64,000 bases of DNA from Flavobacteriaceae bacterium UBA6231. GTDB lineage: Bacteria; Bacteroidota; Bacteroidia; Flavobacteriales; Flavobacteriaceae. A model generated the notes under the pieces. That model saw nothing but the letters and a program-made list of their open reading frames with translations, did no database searches and was not told the origin of the DNA. The stretch is taken from the NCBI GenBank assembly GCA_002441545.1, contig DJWL01000005.1, positions 9,182-73,181 of the forward strand, read 5' to 3'. How positions within the stretch are numbered: the stretch's first letter is position 1; each line of letters starts with the position of its first letter. A program made the position numbers and the translations under genes. Shown in pieces: positions 36,878 through 45,801 of the stretch.

Positions 36878-37987
36878 TTATATTCCATCATTTTTGTTGA
36901 ACGATATCATCTTTTGAATGGTCAACATAATTCTATCAAGCAAAAATCCTATGAGACCAATCACAAACATGGCAACAATTATTTTTGAATTAGAATCCAC
37001 AGCTCCATTTTGAAATTCTTCCCAAACAAAAGACCCCAAGCCTGGACTTTGTGCCAATAATTCTATGGCAATCAAAACCATCCACGCTACAGATAAGGTG
37101 ATTCTCAACCCCGTAAAAATCAATGGCAGGGACGAGGGTAATATCACTTTGAATACCTTTTGAACTGGACCAAGTTTTAAAACTTTTGCCACATTGATGT
37201 AATCTTTATCTACTGAGGACACACCCATTGCTGTATTGACCAAAGTGGCCCACATAGAACAAAGCCCTACACTTATAAAGGAAATTATAAAAGAACTATC
37301 TCCGCTAGAGTCTTTGTTAAGCGTTTTTACAATCATGAAAACCAACAACAACCAAACAACAGGAGATACAGGCTTAAAAATTTGTATAATCCAGTTTACC
37401 GAACTTCTCAACGTTTTGCTCAATCCAATAACAATTCCAATAGGAACAGCTATAAAGAGCGCCAACAAAAATCCTGCAAAAACCGTTTTCAAACTTGTAA
37501 GTATTTGGTCTACAAATGATGGTCTACCCGTATAAACAATTGGAGCTTCTCCATTGGCTATACGTTTTACGTTAAGCGCTGCTGTTTTTTCTTTAAAAGC
37601 TTGTTTATCTGCACTAATGGCATAATGATCTGCAAGCAACATTTTGTATGACTCCCAAACTTGCGCAGGAGATGGCAAGGTATTTGGCTGACAAGAAATA
37701 TCTCCCGAAGCAATACAAGTTCTTACTTTCTCTGCCTCTGTTGGACCTTGCTCTACCAAAGCCTTGTATATTCTATGTTCAGCTTCAATATTGTAAAGAC
37801 TTTTAGAACCTAAATACCATAAACCGAAGAATAAAAAGATGGAAGCAAGAGGCACTATCACTTTTCGTAAGAAGTTTTTAAAGTCTTCTTTCTCAAGCTT
37901 CCCAGTGAACATGTTTTTTACTGTTCCTAAAAACCCTGCTAAACCTATAAACTTGGTTACTTTTCCTAATGTCATACTTTGCTTCAT
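36878..37987 (-). CDS. nrtB: Nitrate/nitrite ABC transporter permease
   Basis: 369 residues. After an N-terminal cytoplasmic stretch there is a membrane helix (VIPLASIFLFFGLWYLG), a periplasmic insert of about 90 residues with two cysteines (CIASGDISC), and the NitT/TauT permease core with the EAA loop region GLRITLSVAWMVLIAIELL. It forms the import channel for the NrtA-bound anion. It lies 27 bases downstream of nrtA. Confidence 0.87.
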   Translation of the reverse strand: MKQSMTLGKVTKFIGLAGFLGTVKNMFTGKLEKEDFKNFLRKVIVPLASIFLFFGLWYLGSKSLYNIEAEHRIYKALVEQGPTEAEKVRTCIASGDISCQPNTLPSPAQVWESYKMLLADHYAISADKQAFKEKTAALNVKRIANGEAPIVYTGRPSFVDQILTSLKTVFAGFLLALFIAVPIGIVIGLSKTLRSSVNWIIQIFKPVSPVVWLLLVFMIVKTLNKDSSGDSSFIISFISVGLCSMWATLVNTAMGVSSVDKDYINVAKVLKLGPVQKVFKVILPSSLPLIFTGLRITLSVAWMVLIAIELLAQSPGLGSFVWEEFQNGAVDSNSKIIVAMFVIGLIGFLLDRIMLTIQKMISFNKNDGI

Positions 37988-38014
37988 TTTTTTTGAAATT
38001 TGAATTTTATTTGT

Positions 38015-39388
38015 TTATTTATCCTTGTTTCCTATTTTGAAACTGTTGATATAACCAATTGGATCTTTAGCATCGTACTTTGTACCATCAATAAAGTCAA
38101 CTGTAGCTGGTTTATAACCATCTGTTTTTGGAACATCAGTAGCTGGAATTTTACCTTCCTTAACCAACCTATCTGCCGCTTTTTTCCAAATATCTGGACG
38201 ATAAATGTTTTTAATGGTTTTTTCATACCAATCAGCTGGCTTAGCTTCTGGAATTTGCCCCCATCTGCGCATTTGGGTCAAGAACCAAATACCATCAGAA
38301 TAGAACGGATAGGTTGCATTGTACTTGTAGAATACGTTAAAATCTGGCAAGTCACGTTTATCACCTTTTTCAAATTCAAACGTACCTGTCATGGAATTTG
38401 CCAGAACAGCTTCGTCTGCACCAACATATTGTGACATGGATAATATTTTAACTGCCTCTGCCCTGTTCCCCGGTTCATCCAACCATTTTCCAGCTCTAAT
38501 CAATGCTTTTGTAACAGCTACAGCCGTATTTGGATATTGCTCAATAAACTTTTTAGTCATTACAAATACTTTCTCTGGATTGTTTTTCCAAATTTCGTAG
38601 TTGGTAACCACAGGAACTCCTATACCTTTAAATACGGCTTGTTGGTTCCATGGTTCTCCCACACAGTATCCATAAATAGTTCCAGCTTCAAGGGTCGCTG
38701 GCATTTGTGGTGGAGGTGTTACAGATAATAACACTTGCGCATCAATTTGACCTTGAACATTATCGGCAGTGTACATACCTGGATTGATTCCTGCTGCAGC
38801 TAACCAATATCTTATTTCATAATTATGTGTAGACACAGGAAATACCATACCCATTTTAAATGGTTTACCAGCATTTTTATATTCATTAATTACAGGTTTT
38901 AAAGCATCTGCTTTTATAGGATGTATTGGTTTACCATCAACATCTTTTGGAACATTAGCTTTCATTTTAGACCAAACGTCATTAGATACGGTAATACCAT
39001 TTCCGTTTAAGTCCATTGAAAAAGCAGTAACCAACTCGGCTTGCCTACCAAAACCAGCTCCTGCAGCAATTGGTTGACCTGCCAACATGTGAGATCCATC
39101 TAATTGTCCGTCAATAACACGGTCTAAAACGTTTTTCCAGTTGGATTGAGCTTCTACAGAAACAAACAATCCTTCATCTTCAAAAAATCCTTTTTCTTTT
39201 GCTATCGCTAATGGAGCCATATCTGTTAATTTGATAAAACCAAAGGTTAACTGAGGCTTTTCAATAGTTAATTTAGTTTCTGCAACAGGTACAGTTGCTG
39301 CTTCTTTTTTCTTCTCTTTTCCGCCACAAGAAAATAGCACTACAGAAAGAGAAAAAAGTAATGATGCTTTTGTAATTAGTGATTTCAT
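38015..39388 (-). CDS. nrtA: Nitrate/nitrite-binding lipoprotein of ABC transporter (NrtA/CmpA family)
   Basis: 457 residues. Lipoprotein signal SLSVVLFSCGGKEKK; mature protein of NrtA type (TFGFIKLTDMAPLAIAKEKG, DGSHMLAGQPIAAGAG, GYCVGEPWNQQAVFKGIGVP). It would capture nitrate or nitrite at the outer face of the inner membrane. First gene of nrtABCD-porin; a perfect 18-bp palindrome sits 22 bases upstream of its ATG. Confidence 0.9.
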   Translation of the reverse strand: MKSLITKASLLFSLSVVLFSCGGKEKKKEAATVPVAETKLTIEKPQLTFGFIKLTDMAPLAIAKEKGFFEDEGLFVSVEAQSNWKNVLDRVIDGQLDGSHMLAGQPIAAGAGFGRQAELVTAFSMDLNGNGITVSNDVWSKMKANVPKDVDGKPIHPIKADALKPVINEYKNAGKPFKMGMVFPVSTHNYEIRYWLAAAGINPGMYTADNVQGQIDAQVLLSVTPPPQMPATLEAGTIYGYCVGEPWNQQAVFKGIGVPVVTNYEIWKNNPEKVFVMTKKFIEQYPNTAVAVTKALIRAGKWLDEPGNRAEAVKILSMSQYVGADEAVLANSMTGTFEFEKGDKRDLPDFNVFYKYNATYPFYSDGIWFLTQMRRWGQIPEAKPADWYEKTIKNIYRPDIWKKAADRLVKEGKIPATDVPKTDGYKPATVDFIDGTKYDAKDPIGYINSFKIGNKDK

Positions 39389-39410
39389 ATTTAAGTATTT
39401 TTTAATTAAT

Positions 39411-39428
39411 ATAAGTATTAATACTTAT
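39411..39428. promoter_or_regulatory. Operator palindrome upstream of nrtA
   Basis: Perfect inverted repeat ATAAGTATTAATACTTAT. A TATATTTG -7 box on the minus strand lies at 39435-39442 just upstream, so the palindrome falls at the predicted start. One of four near-identical sites in the island. Confidence 0.7.
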
Positions 39429-39604
39429 TTTTAACAAATATATAAGTAGTTTTAAAAATATTCCATGATTAACTACATATAAAAACATCTTTTTACACCA
39501 CAAAAAAACATGCCAAAAAACATGTTTTAAACATATAGTTCTGATAGACAAACATTTGATCATTACTTATTATTTAAATCAAGAGTACGTAATCAAAAAA
39601 ATCT

Positions 39605-39631
39605 ATAAAAAAACCACCGAAAACGGTGGTT
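39605..39631 (-). terminator. Terminator after the FNR-like gene
   Basis: Stem AACCACCG / CGGTGGTT with loop AAAA; on the minus strand it is followed by a T-run, closing the regulator gene. Confidence 0.85.
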
Positions 39632-39663
39632 ATTAAAAAAACATATAACTTTTTAAAAAATTA

Positions 39664-40416
39664 TCAACTTCCTAGGAAATAATGATGCTCCTCTATTTCT
39701 TGTTTAAGTAATTTTTCGTTTAATATTCCTATTCTTTTGCCATTTGCTATAATAAGCTCTTCTTTTTTTAACACCGAAAACACACGTATTACCTGCTCTT
39801 CGGTTGTACCTGCAAAATCGGCATATTCCTTTCTGCTCAGGATTAAATCTAAGTAATTATTTTTTTGATTGAATTTTCTATTAATATACAATAAGGTATC
39901 AACAACTCGTTCCCTTACAGTCATTTGAGACAAAGACTTTACTTTTGATTCGCTCCTATTAAGCTCGTTAGCATAAAACAGCATCAGATCATAGGTAAAC
40001 TCAGGATGCTTCAGCAACATCTCTTGAAGCACATCTTTTGAAAAATAGCACAATACTGTATCCTCTAAAGCAATGGCACCTATGGAATAATATTCCTCCG
40101 TTCCAAATCCGCGGTGGCCAATAATCTCTCCTGATTTTGCAAAACGCACAATCTGTTCTCTTCCATTTATTCCAGTTCTGAATACTTTTACCTTACCTCT
40201 TAACACGAAGAAAAGTCCATTAACAGGAGCGCCTTCAATTATAAACTGCTGACCTTTTTTACATTTAATTTCGCTTTTCTTGTCTAAAAAACTTGATGCT
40301 CTTTCTGGATTAAAATTTCGTTTAATTAAGCAGTCGTAATTCTCACAAACAGCACATAACATCCCATAAATAGGTTTCTTCCTTGATTTATCATGAAGTG
40401 TTTTAACTGCCGACAT
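39664..40416 (-). CDS. Crp/Fnr family transcription regulator with FNR-like cysteines
   Basis: About 250 residues: cyclic-nucleotide-like beta-roll domain (LFFVLRGKVKVFRTG), dimer helix, and C-terminal HTH with recognition helix TTEEQVIRVFS, retaining the Glu and Arg used by FNR. From the ATG at 40416, Cys21, Cys24, Cys29 and Cys123 fall almost exactly where E. coli FNR has its 4Fe-4S ligands (20, 23, 29, 122). An in-frame TTG at 40446 adds 10 residues. An 18-bp palindrome lies in its own promoter, implying autoregulation. It probably controls the nitrate island in response to O2 or NO (inferred). Confidence 0.88.
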   Translation of the reverse strand: MSAVKTLHDKSRKKPIYGMLCAVCENYDCLIKRNFNPERASSFLDKKSEIKCKKGQQFIIEGAPVNGLFFVLRGKVKVFRTGINGREQIVRFAKSGEIIGHRGFGTEEYYSIGAIALEDTVLCYFSKDVLQEMLLKHPEFTYDLMLFYANELNRSESKVKSLSQMTVRERVVDTLLYINRKFNQKNNYLDLILSRKEYADFAGTTEEQVIRVFSVLKKEELIIANGKRIGILNEKLLKQEIEEHHYFLGS

Positions 40417-40456
40417 TTGTTTAAAGTCTATGATTGCATTTTTCAATTAAACAAAT

Positions 40457-40474
40457 ATAAGTATTATTACTTAA
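40457..40474. promoter_or_regulatory. Operator palindrome upstream of the FNR-like gene
   Basis: ATAAGTATTATTACTTAA, core AAGTA-N4-TACTT. It overlaps by 3 bases a minus-strand TATATTTG box at 40452-40459, the same arrangement as at narK and nirB. Confidence 0.7.
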
Positions 40475-40643
40475 TTTTAAATATAAAATACTTATTTTTT
40501 ATATAATAAACCAATCTAGGAATGTGAACTCGCGAAAATTGCTATCACACAAATCAACATCTAGTAATTTCAATTAAATCTAAAGTTCATGATATTGGCT
40601 AACTTTAAAGGATTAAATAATGTTATTGAAAATAAATAGCATC

Positions 40644-42074
40644 CTACTTAACAAATATTTTTTTTTCAAAACTGTTTTTTGGAGATTCGCAGAGTGAACA
40701 TAAATAATCTTTGGGAAGGTTTTCAAAAGAAGTATTAGGGTCAATATTTTGGGTTATATCTCCATACATTTCACTGTAAATGGTTAAACACTCTTTACAT
40801 TGGTAAACTTCTTCTTCTATAGTATCAATTACCGACATAGAACTACTTAAGTCTTCTCGTTCTGTTCCTAATTCCTCAAAATATAATTGACTCAATTCCA
40901 TTAGCAAACTTGGCAATTCCATTTTATCTACATCTTGAACATGCATTATGTATTCACGTGTATTAGGATCAAAATTTTTGGCATACAACAAATTATAGGT
41001 ATCTCTAATTTTAAAGTCACTCAATCCTTTTGGCAAAGCGTTTTTTTCAATAACGATGGATGTAAAATAATAGGCCTTTCTGGTATAATCTGTTATACCA
41101 AACGTTAGCCCATAAGTACTAATATCATTCTTGTCAAAATTAGTCACAAGGAATTTTTTTAATTTGATAGCATCTTTATTGGCAACTGGCAAATGCCAAT
41201 TTAGTTCCAACATAGAGTGACGTACATTGATACCATGTTTTCCTAAAAATTTTTCCCAAAGTAATTTTGACTTCATTGGAATTCCTTTTACAATGAATGA
41301 CTTCCATGGGGTGATGGATATCTTCCCTATCTTGTTATCAGAACACATCTCACACATCGACTTTAAAAAAGACAAATCATACTTATTATTTCGCCAATAC
41401 AATCCTAACCAGTATTTATCAACCCCAATACGGTTCATGCCTTCGTAATAAGGAAATGGATAAAAAGGCACTTCAAGTGGTTTATCTATTGTTCTGTTAT
41501 TCGTTTCTATAGCATCTGTTACCAACTCAAAAATCATATCAATGGTTTCTGGATCTTCCTTTAAAATAGCCTCGATAGCCATGGCCACTTTATCTAAATC
41601 CCAGCTGTAGATAAGCGCTGGATACATTTGGGTTTTTTCCCATTCTGGAAGCCTAACATATAAATACCAGTAATCTTCATAATCTGAAGCAATGAAGTTT
41701 AAGTGTCCAGTAAATAAAGGTACTAACCGTTGTTTAGAATCGGTAATATTAACTTTTAACTTAGGTTGTTTTCTAAACTGTTCCAGAATATATAAATACC
41801 TATCGCTGGTAAGCCAAGAAGTGCTCGGGAAAATATCTGCCGAAACATAAGATGATACAATATTCTCATATCCAACAGTGTTAGATTCTACAATTTGTAG
41901 TTTATCAAACCCGTTCAGTTTTTTTTGGTCAATCACCTTGGGAAATAAAATATCCTGCCTAGAACCAAAGGAAATGGTTTTTAATCCTAAACCTTCTGCC
42001 ACCTCGCAAATGTATTTCAATTCTCCTGGTGATAATACTCCACCATTGACTATAATTCTATTAAGATCTTTCAT
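40644..42074 (-). CDS. Rubredoxin fused to nitrite/sulfite-reductase-like domain
   Basis: 476 residues. The N-terminal 400 resemble the ferredoxin-like half domains of siroheme nitrite/sulfite reductases (LNRIIVNGGVLSPGELKYI; FYPFPYYEGMNRIGVDKYW) but lack the paired cysteine motifs that bind siroheme and 4Fe-4S. The last 50 carry a rubredoxin site: YQCKECLTIY then DYLCSLCESP. Directly downstream of the nitrate reductase gene, so an electron carrier or assembly partner for it is inferred. Not recognised as a characterised protein. Confidence 0.8.
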   Translation of the reverse strand: MKDLNRIIVNGGVLSPGELKYICEVAEGLGLKTISFGSRQDILFPKVIDQKKLNGFDKLQIVESNTVGYENIVSSYVSADIFPSTSWLTSDRYLYILEQFRKQPKLKVNITDSKQRLVPLFTGHLNFIASDYEDYWYLYVRLPEWEKTQMYPALIYSWDLDKVAMAIEAILKEDPETIDMIFELVTDAIETNNRTIDKPLEVPFYPFPYYEGMNRIGVDKYWLGLYWRNNKYDLSFLKSMCEMCSDNKIGKISITPWKSFIVKGIPMKSKLLWEKFLGKHGINVRHSMLELNWHLPVANKDAIKLKKFLVTNFDKNDISTYGLTFGITDYTRKAYYFTSIVIEKNALPKGLSDFKIRDTYNLLYAKNFDPNTREYIMHVQDVDKMELPSLLMELSQLYFEELGTEREDLSSSMSVIDTIEEEVYQCKECLTIYSEMYGDITQNIDPNTSFENLPKDYLCSLCESPKNSFEKKIFVK

Positions 42075-42162
42075 CTGTTTAAATTTATTTGTTTTTCAAT
42101 AGTCAGATGGAATGCCCTTTTTGAACATTTTGGTTGTTTTGCAAAACTTGTTAATGGGCATT

Positions 42163-45100
42163 TCATGATGCCAATACGTTTGTGTTATTGAGTATTTCAC
42201 GAACTTCTGTTTTACAGCTACCACAGCCCAAGCCAGCTCCAGTTTTATTACAAAGCTCGGTAAAATTGTCACAACCATTTTCAATAGCTTCTTTAATATT
42301 GCCGGCCCCAACTTGACTGCATGAACAAACCAATTTACCAATAACAGGCTTATCATTAGAAGCACCACGCAATAAGGTATTACGCTTATCAGCCATTTCA
42401 ATTTTGCTTTCAATCATGGTTTTAAATTCAGCAAATTCATTTTTATCTCCCATTAAAACAGCCCCTACCAACAAATCGTCTTTAACGATGCATTTTTTAT
42501 AATACCGCTTAGAAATATCCGTGAATATCACTTCCTGATAACTATCATCATTTTCAGGCACATTGATTTCTCCAATGCTACATAAATTAAGGTCGTTAAA
42601 CTTTAAAATGTTCATTAATACTGAACCATTGTAGGCACAACTTACATCTCCAGCTATAAAGTTAGCCAAAATATTTGCCTGCTCTTCAGCTGCTGATGTT
42701 ATCCCGAACAACTGATTATTGAACTCTGCAATTTCACCAATGGCGAAAATATCGGGGTGTGATGATTGTAAATGCTGATTTACCTTTACACCACGACTGC
42801 AAATAATGCGATTTTCCTTAGCTATTTCTATATTGGGCACGGTTCCAATAGCATACACAATAGCATTGGCCATAATGAGTTTTCCACTTTTTAGATTGAT
42901 ATTAAGCTCCCCTGTATCGGCATCATCAAAAACGGTACTTACTTCATTATCAAAATAAATTTGAATACCTCGCTCTTGTACATCCAAAGCCAACAATTTA
43001 CTGGACACTTTGTCCAATTGTCGTTCCATAAGTCTTGACGCACGCTGCACAATGGTTATTTTTACGCTTTTTTGCTTTAAGGCAGCTGCTAATTCCAAGC
43101 CTAACAATCCACCGCCAACAATAACAACGTGCTGTTGTTCTGGCGGTAAATTTGTGCTATCTAAATACGCCTTAAACCTATCAGCATCACTTTTATTTCG
43201 CATGGTAAACCTTCCAGGCAAATCAATATTCACATCTTTAGGAATAAAGGCCCTACTTCCTGTAGCCAATATAAGTTTGTCAAAGGTATAATCATCTCCA
43301 ATATTATCGGTGATTGTTTTATTTTCTGAATCAATTTTTGTTATAAAACTTTCAGGGTGGATCTTGATATTTAGTTTTTTCAGCTCTTTTTCCTTAATTT
43401 TTAAAAGTTGCTCCCATGTTAGTTCTTCTGTAACATATTCTGGTAATAAAACCCTATTATAAAAAAGATTGGGCTCTTTTGAAAACACATGGATTTCATC
43501 CTCTTCATTAAATTCCCTATAATTTTGAACAAACCTAAAGGCGGCTGCCCCGGCACCTACAATAATGATTTTCTCAAATGGTTTTTTATACTTTGTGACT
43601 GAAACGGCAGTAAATTTAAAATCCGGTTCTTTTGATTGGGGATCAACCATGTTATGCGTTAAATTATTGGCTCGATTTAAATCGCTCTTTAATTGTTTGC
43701 CCCAATGCATCGGTAAAAAAACAACACCTTTTCTTATGTTTTCTGTCACATTTGCCCTTACCCGTACGGTGCCATGGATACTTTTTATTTCGGTAATGTC
43801 GCCATTTTTTATTTTGCACAAAAAGGCATCTATTGGATTTATTTCCAAAACAGGTTTGGGATAATGCGTTTTTAATCGAGACACCTTTCCTGTTTTGGTC
43901 ATGGTGTGCCATTGGTCCCTTACACGTCCCGTTGTTAAAATCAAAGGGAAATCCATACTAGGTTTTATGGACCGGTTATCTATATGGCTTGGCACATTAA
44001 AAACCGCCTTTTGTGATGGCGTATAGAATTTTTTATCTTCAAAAAGCCTTGGTGTTCCAGAATGCCTGTATTCAGGAACTGGCCATTGAAATGTTCCTTC
44101 ATTCTTTAATCTATCATAATTTAAAAACGAAATATCCATATTGGTTCCTTTGGTCATGGAACAATATTCACTATAAATTTCTTCAGTACTATTGTAATTG
44201 AACCCTCTAAAACCCATTTTTTGAGCAAACTCACAAAGTATTTCTACATCTGCTTTTGCTTCGCCTGGAGGGTTTATCTCTTTCGGTAAATAGGAAATTC
44301 TGCGTTCGGAATTTGTCATGGTTCCTTCTTTCTCCAACCATCCTGCAGCAGGAAGCACTAAATCTGCATACTCTACAGTATCAGATTTAAATGAAATATC
44401 TTGAACCACCACAAATTTAGCGTTTTTCATGGCTTTTTCTATGCTATGGGTATTTGGCATACTCACCAATGGATTAGTACAAATAATCCAGACAGCCTTA
44501 AGTTTTCCTTTTTCAAGGGCATCAAACATTTCAGTAGCTGTATAACCCGCTTTATCAGAAATTTTATCTACACCCCAAAACTGAGCAACTTCACGACGAT
44601 GTTCTTCATTAAAAAGATCTTTATGAACTGCTAATAAATTTGCCATGCCTCCTACTTCTCTACCTCCCATAGCATTAGGCTGCCCTGTAAGCGAAAATGG
44701 TCCTGAACCCGGTTTACCAATATGCCCCGTTAAAAGTGATAAATTTAACAATGCAAAATTTTTATTGGTTCCTATGGCACTCTGATTAAGCCCCATAGCC
44801 CACATACTTATAAACCCTTTTGACAACCCAATAATAGTAGCCGCTTTCCGTATGTCATCTTCTGAAACCCCACATAATTTTGAAGCTTCTTTTATGGATT
44901 TAGAAAATATTTGCTCTTTATATTTATTAAAGTCTTCTGTATGGTTCTTTATGAAATTTTCATCCGCCAAACCACGCTCAAAAATACGCCTTCCAATCGC
45001 GTTATAAAGAATAACATCGGTTCCAGGAATCAATTGCAAATGCAAATCTGCAAAGTTTGCCGTATCGGTTTTTCGTGGATCTACTACTATTATTTTTACA

Positions 45101-45687
45101 TCTGGATTTTGTTCTTTATGCTTTTCAAGTCTTCTAAACAATATGGGGTGACACCATGCTGGATTTGCTCCCGTAATAAGAAAACTGTCAGCCAATTCAA
45201 TATCATCATAAGAAACGGGTACACTATCTTCTCCAAAGGTCTTCTTGTATCCCACTACCGCAGAGCTCATGCACAAGCGCGAGTTGGTGTCAATATTGTT
45301 AGTGCCCAAAAAACCTTTTGCAAGTTTATTTGCAATATAATATTCTTCTGTTAAGCATTGACCAGACACATAAAAACCAACACTATCTGGTCCATATTTT
45401 TTAATAATTGATTTAAAAATACTACTCGCTCTCTCCAACGCATCGTCCCAATTAACACGTTCACGTGGATGCGATCTGCTCCAACGCATTTCTGGATATA
45501 AGATTCTATCGGAAACATCATTTACAACATAATGCAAATTCATTCCTTTAGAGCACAACATGCCTTTGTTGACAGGATGGTCTTTATCACCTTCAACTAC
45601 AACTTTATTATCCGCTTCTTTCTTTACAATAATTCCGCATCCTACCCCACAGTAAGAACATGTTGTTTTTACCTCATTTTGAATCAT
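42163..45687 (-). CDS. nasA: Assimilatory nitrate reductase, molybdopterin catalytic domain fused to FAD/NAD(P)H module and BFD cluster
   Basis: 1174 residues. Residues 1-700 form a bis-MGD molybdoenzyme with an N-terminal 4Fe-4S motif (CSYCGVGCGIIVKK ... CSKGMNL). Residues about 705-1100 are a NirB-like pyridine-nucleotide/FAD oxidoreductase (IIIVGAGAAAFRFVQNY; VVIVGGGLLGLELAAAL). The C-terminus has a BFD-like 2Fe-2S site (LVCSCSQVGAGNI; GLGCGSCKTE). It therefore could reduce nitrate to nitrite directly from NAD(P)H in the cytoplasm, combining roles that other bacteria split into NasA/NasC and NasB. Located 114 bases after narK. Confidence 0.9.
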   Translation of the reverse strand: MIQNEVKTTCSYCGVGCGIIVKKEADNKVVVEGDKDHPVNKGMLCSKGMNLHYVVNDVSDRILYPEMRWSRSHPRERVNWDDALERASSIFKSIIKKYGPDSVGFYVSGQCLTEEYYIANKLAKGFLGTNNIDTNSRLCMSSAVVGYKKTFGEDSVPVSYDDIELADSFLITGANPAWCHPILFRRLEKHKEQNPDVKIIVVDPRKTDTANFADLHLQLIPGTDVILYNAIGRRIFERGLADENFIKNHTEDFNKYKEQIFSKSIKEASKLCGVSEDDIRKAATIIGLSKGFISMWAMGLNQSAIGTNKNFALLNLSLLTGHIGKPGSGPFSLTGQPNAMGGREVGGMANLLAVHKDLFNEEHRREVAQFWGVDKISDKAGYTATEMFDALEKGKLKAVWIICTNPLVSMPNTHSIEKAMKNAKFVVVQDISFKSDTVEYADLVLPAAGWLEKEGTMTNSERRISYLPKEINPPGEAKADVEILCEFAQKMGFRGFNYNSTEEIYSEYCSMTKGTNMDISFLNYDRLKNEGTFQWPVPEYRHSGTPRLFEDKKFYTPSQKAVFNVPSHIDNRSIKPSMDFPLILTTGRVRDQWHTMTKTGKVSRLKTHYPKPVLEINPIDAFLCKIKNGDITEIKSIHGTVRVRANVTENIRKGVVFLPMHWGKQLKSDLNRANNLTHNMVDPQSKEPDFKFTAVSVTKYKKPFEKIIIVGAGAAAFRFVQNYREFNEEDEIHVFSKEPNLFYNRVLLPEYVTEELTWEQLLKIKEKELKKLNIKIHPESFITKIDSENKTITDNIGDDYTFDKLILATGSRAFIPKDVNIDLPGRFTMRNKSDADRFKAYLDSTNLPPEQQHVVIVGGGLLGLELAAALKQKSVKITIVQRASRLMERQLDKVSSKLLALDVQERGIQIYFDNEVSTVFDDADTGELNINLKSGKLIMANAIVYAIGTVPNIEIAKENRIICSRGVKVNQHLQSSHPDIFAIGEIAEFNNQLFGITSAAEEQANILANFIAGDVSCAYNGSVLMNILKFNDLNLCSIGEINVPENDDSYQEVIFTDISKRYYKKCIVKDDLLVGAVLMGDKNEFAEFKTMIESKIEMADKRNTLLRGASNDKPVIGKLVCSCSQVGAGNIKEAIENGCDNFTELCNKTGAGLGCGSCKTEVREILNNTNVLAS

Positions 45688-45801
45688 TATACCACTGAAT
45701 TTTATACTAATTAAGAAAATAAAATAACGACAAACAATAGATGAACTGCATTATTCTGAATACCATAAAAAACCAACCAAAAACTTACGAATTAGTAATT
45801 A

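Noticed and set aside
39429..39660. Additional small gene between nrtA and the FNR-like gene
   Set aside because: Only promoter elements and the terminator hairpin are seen; no frame has protein-like composition.
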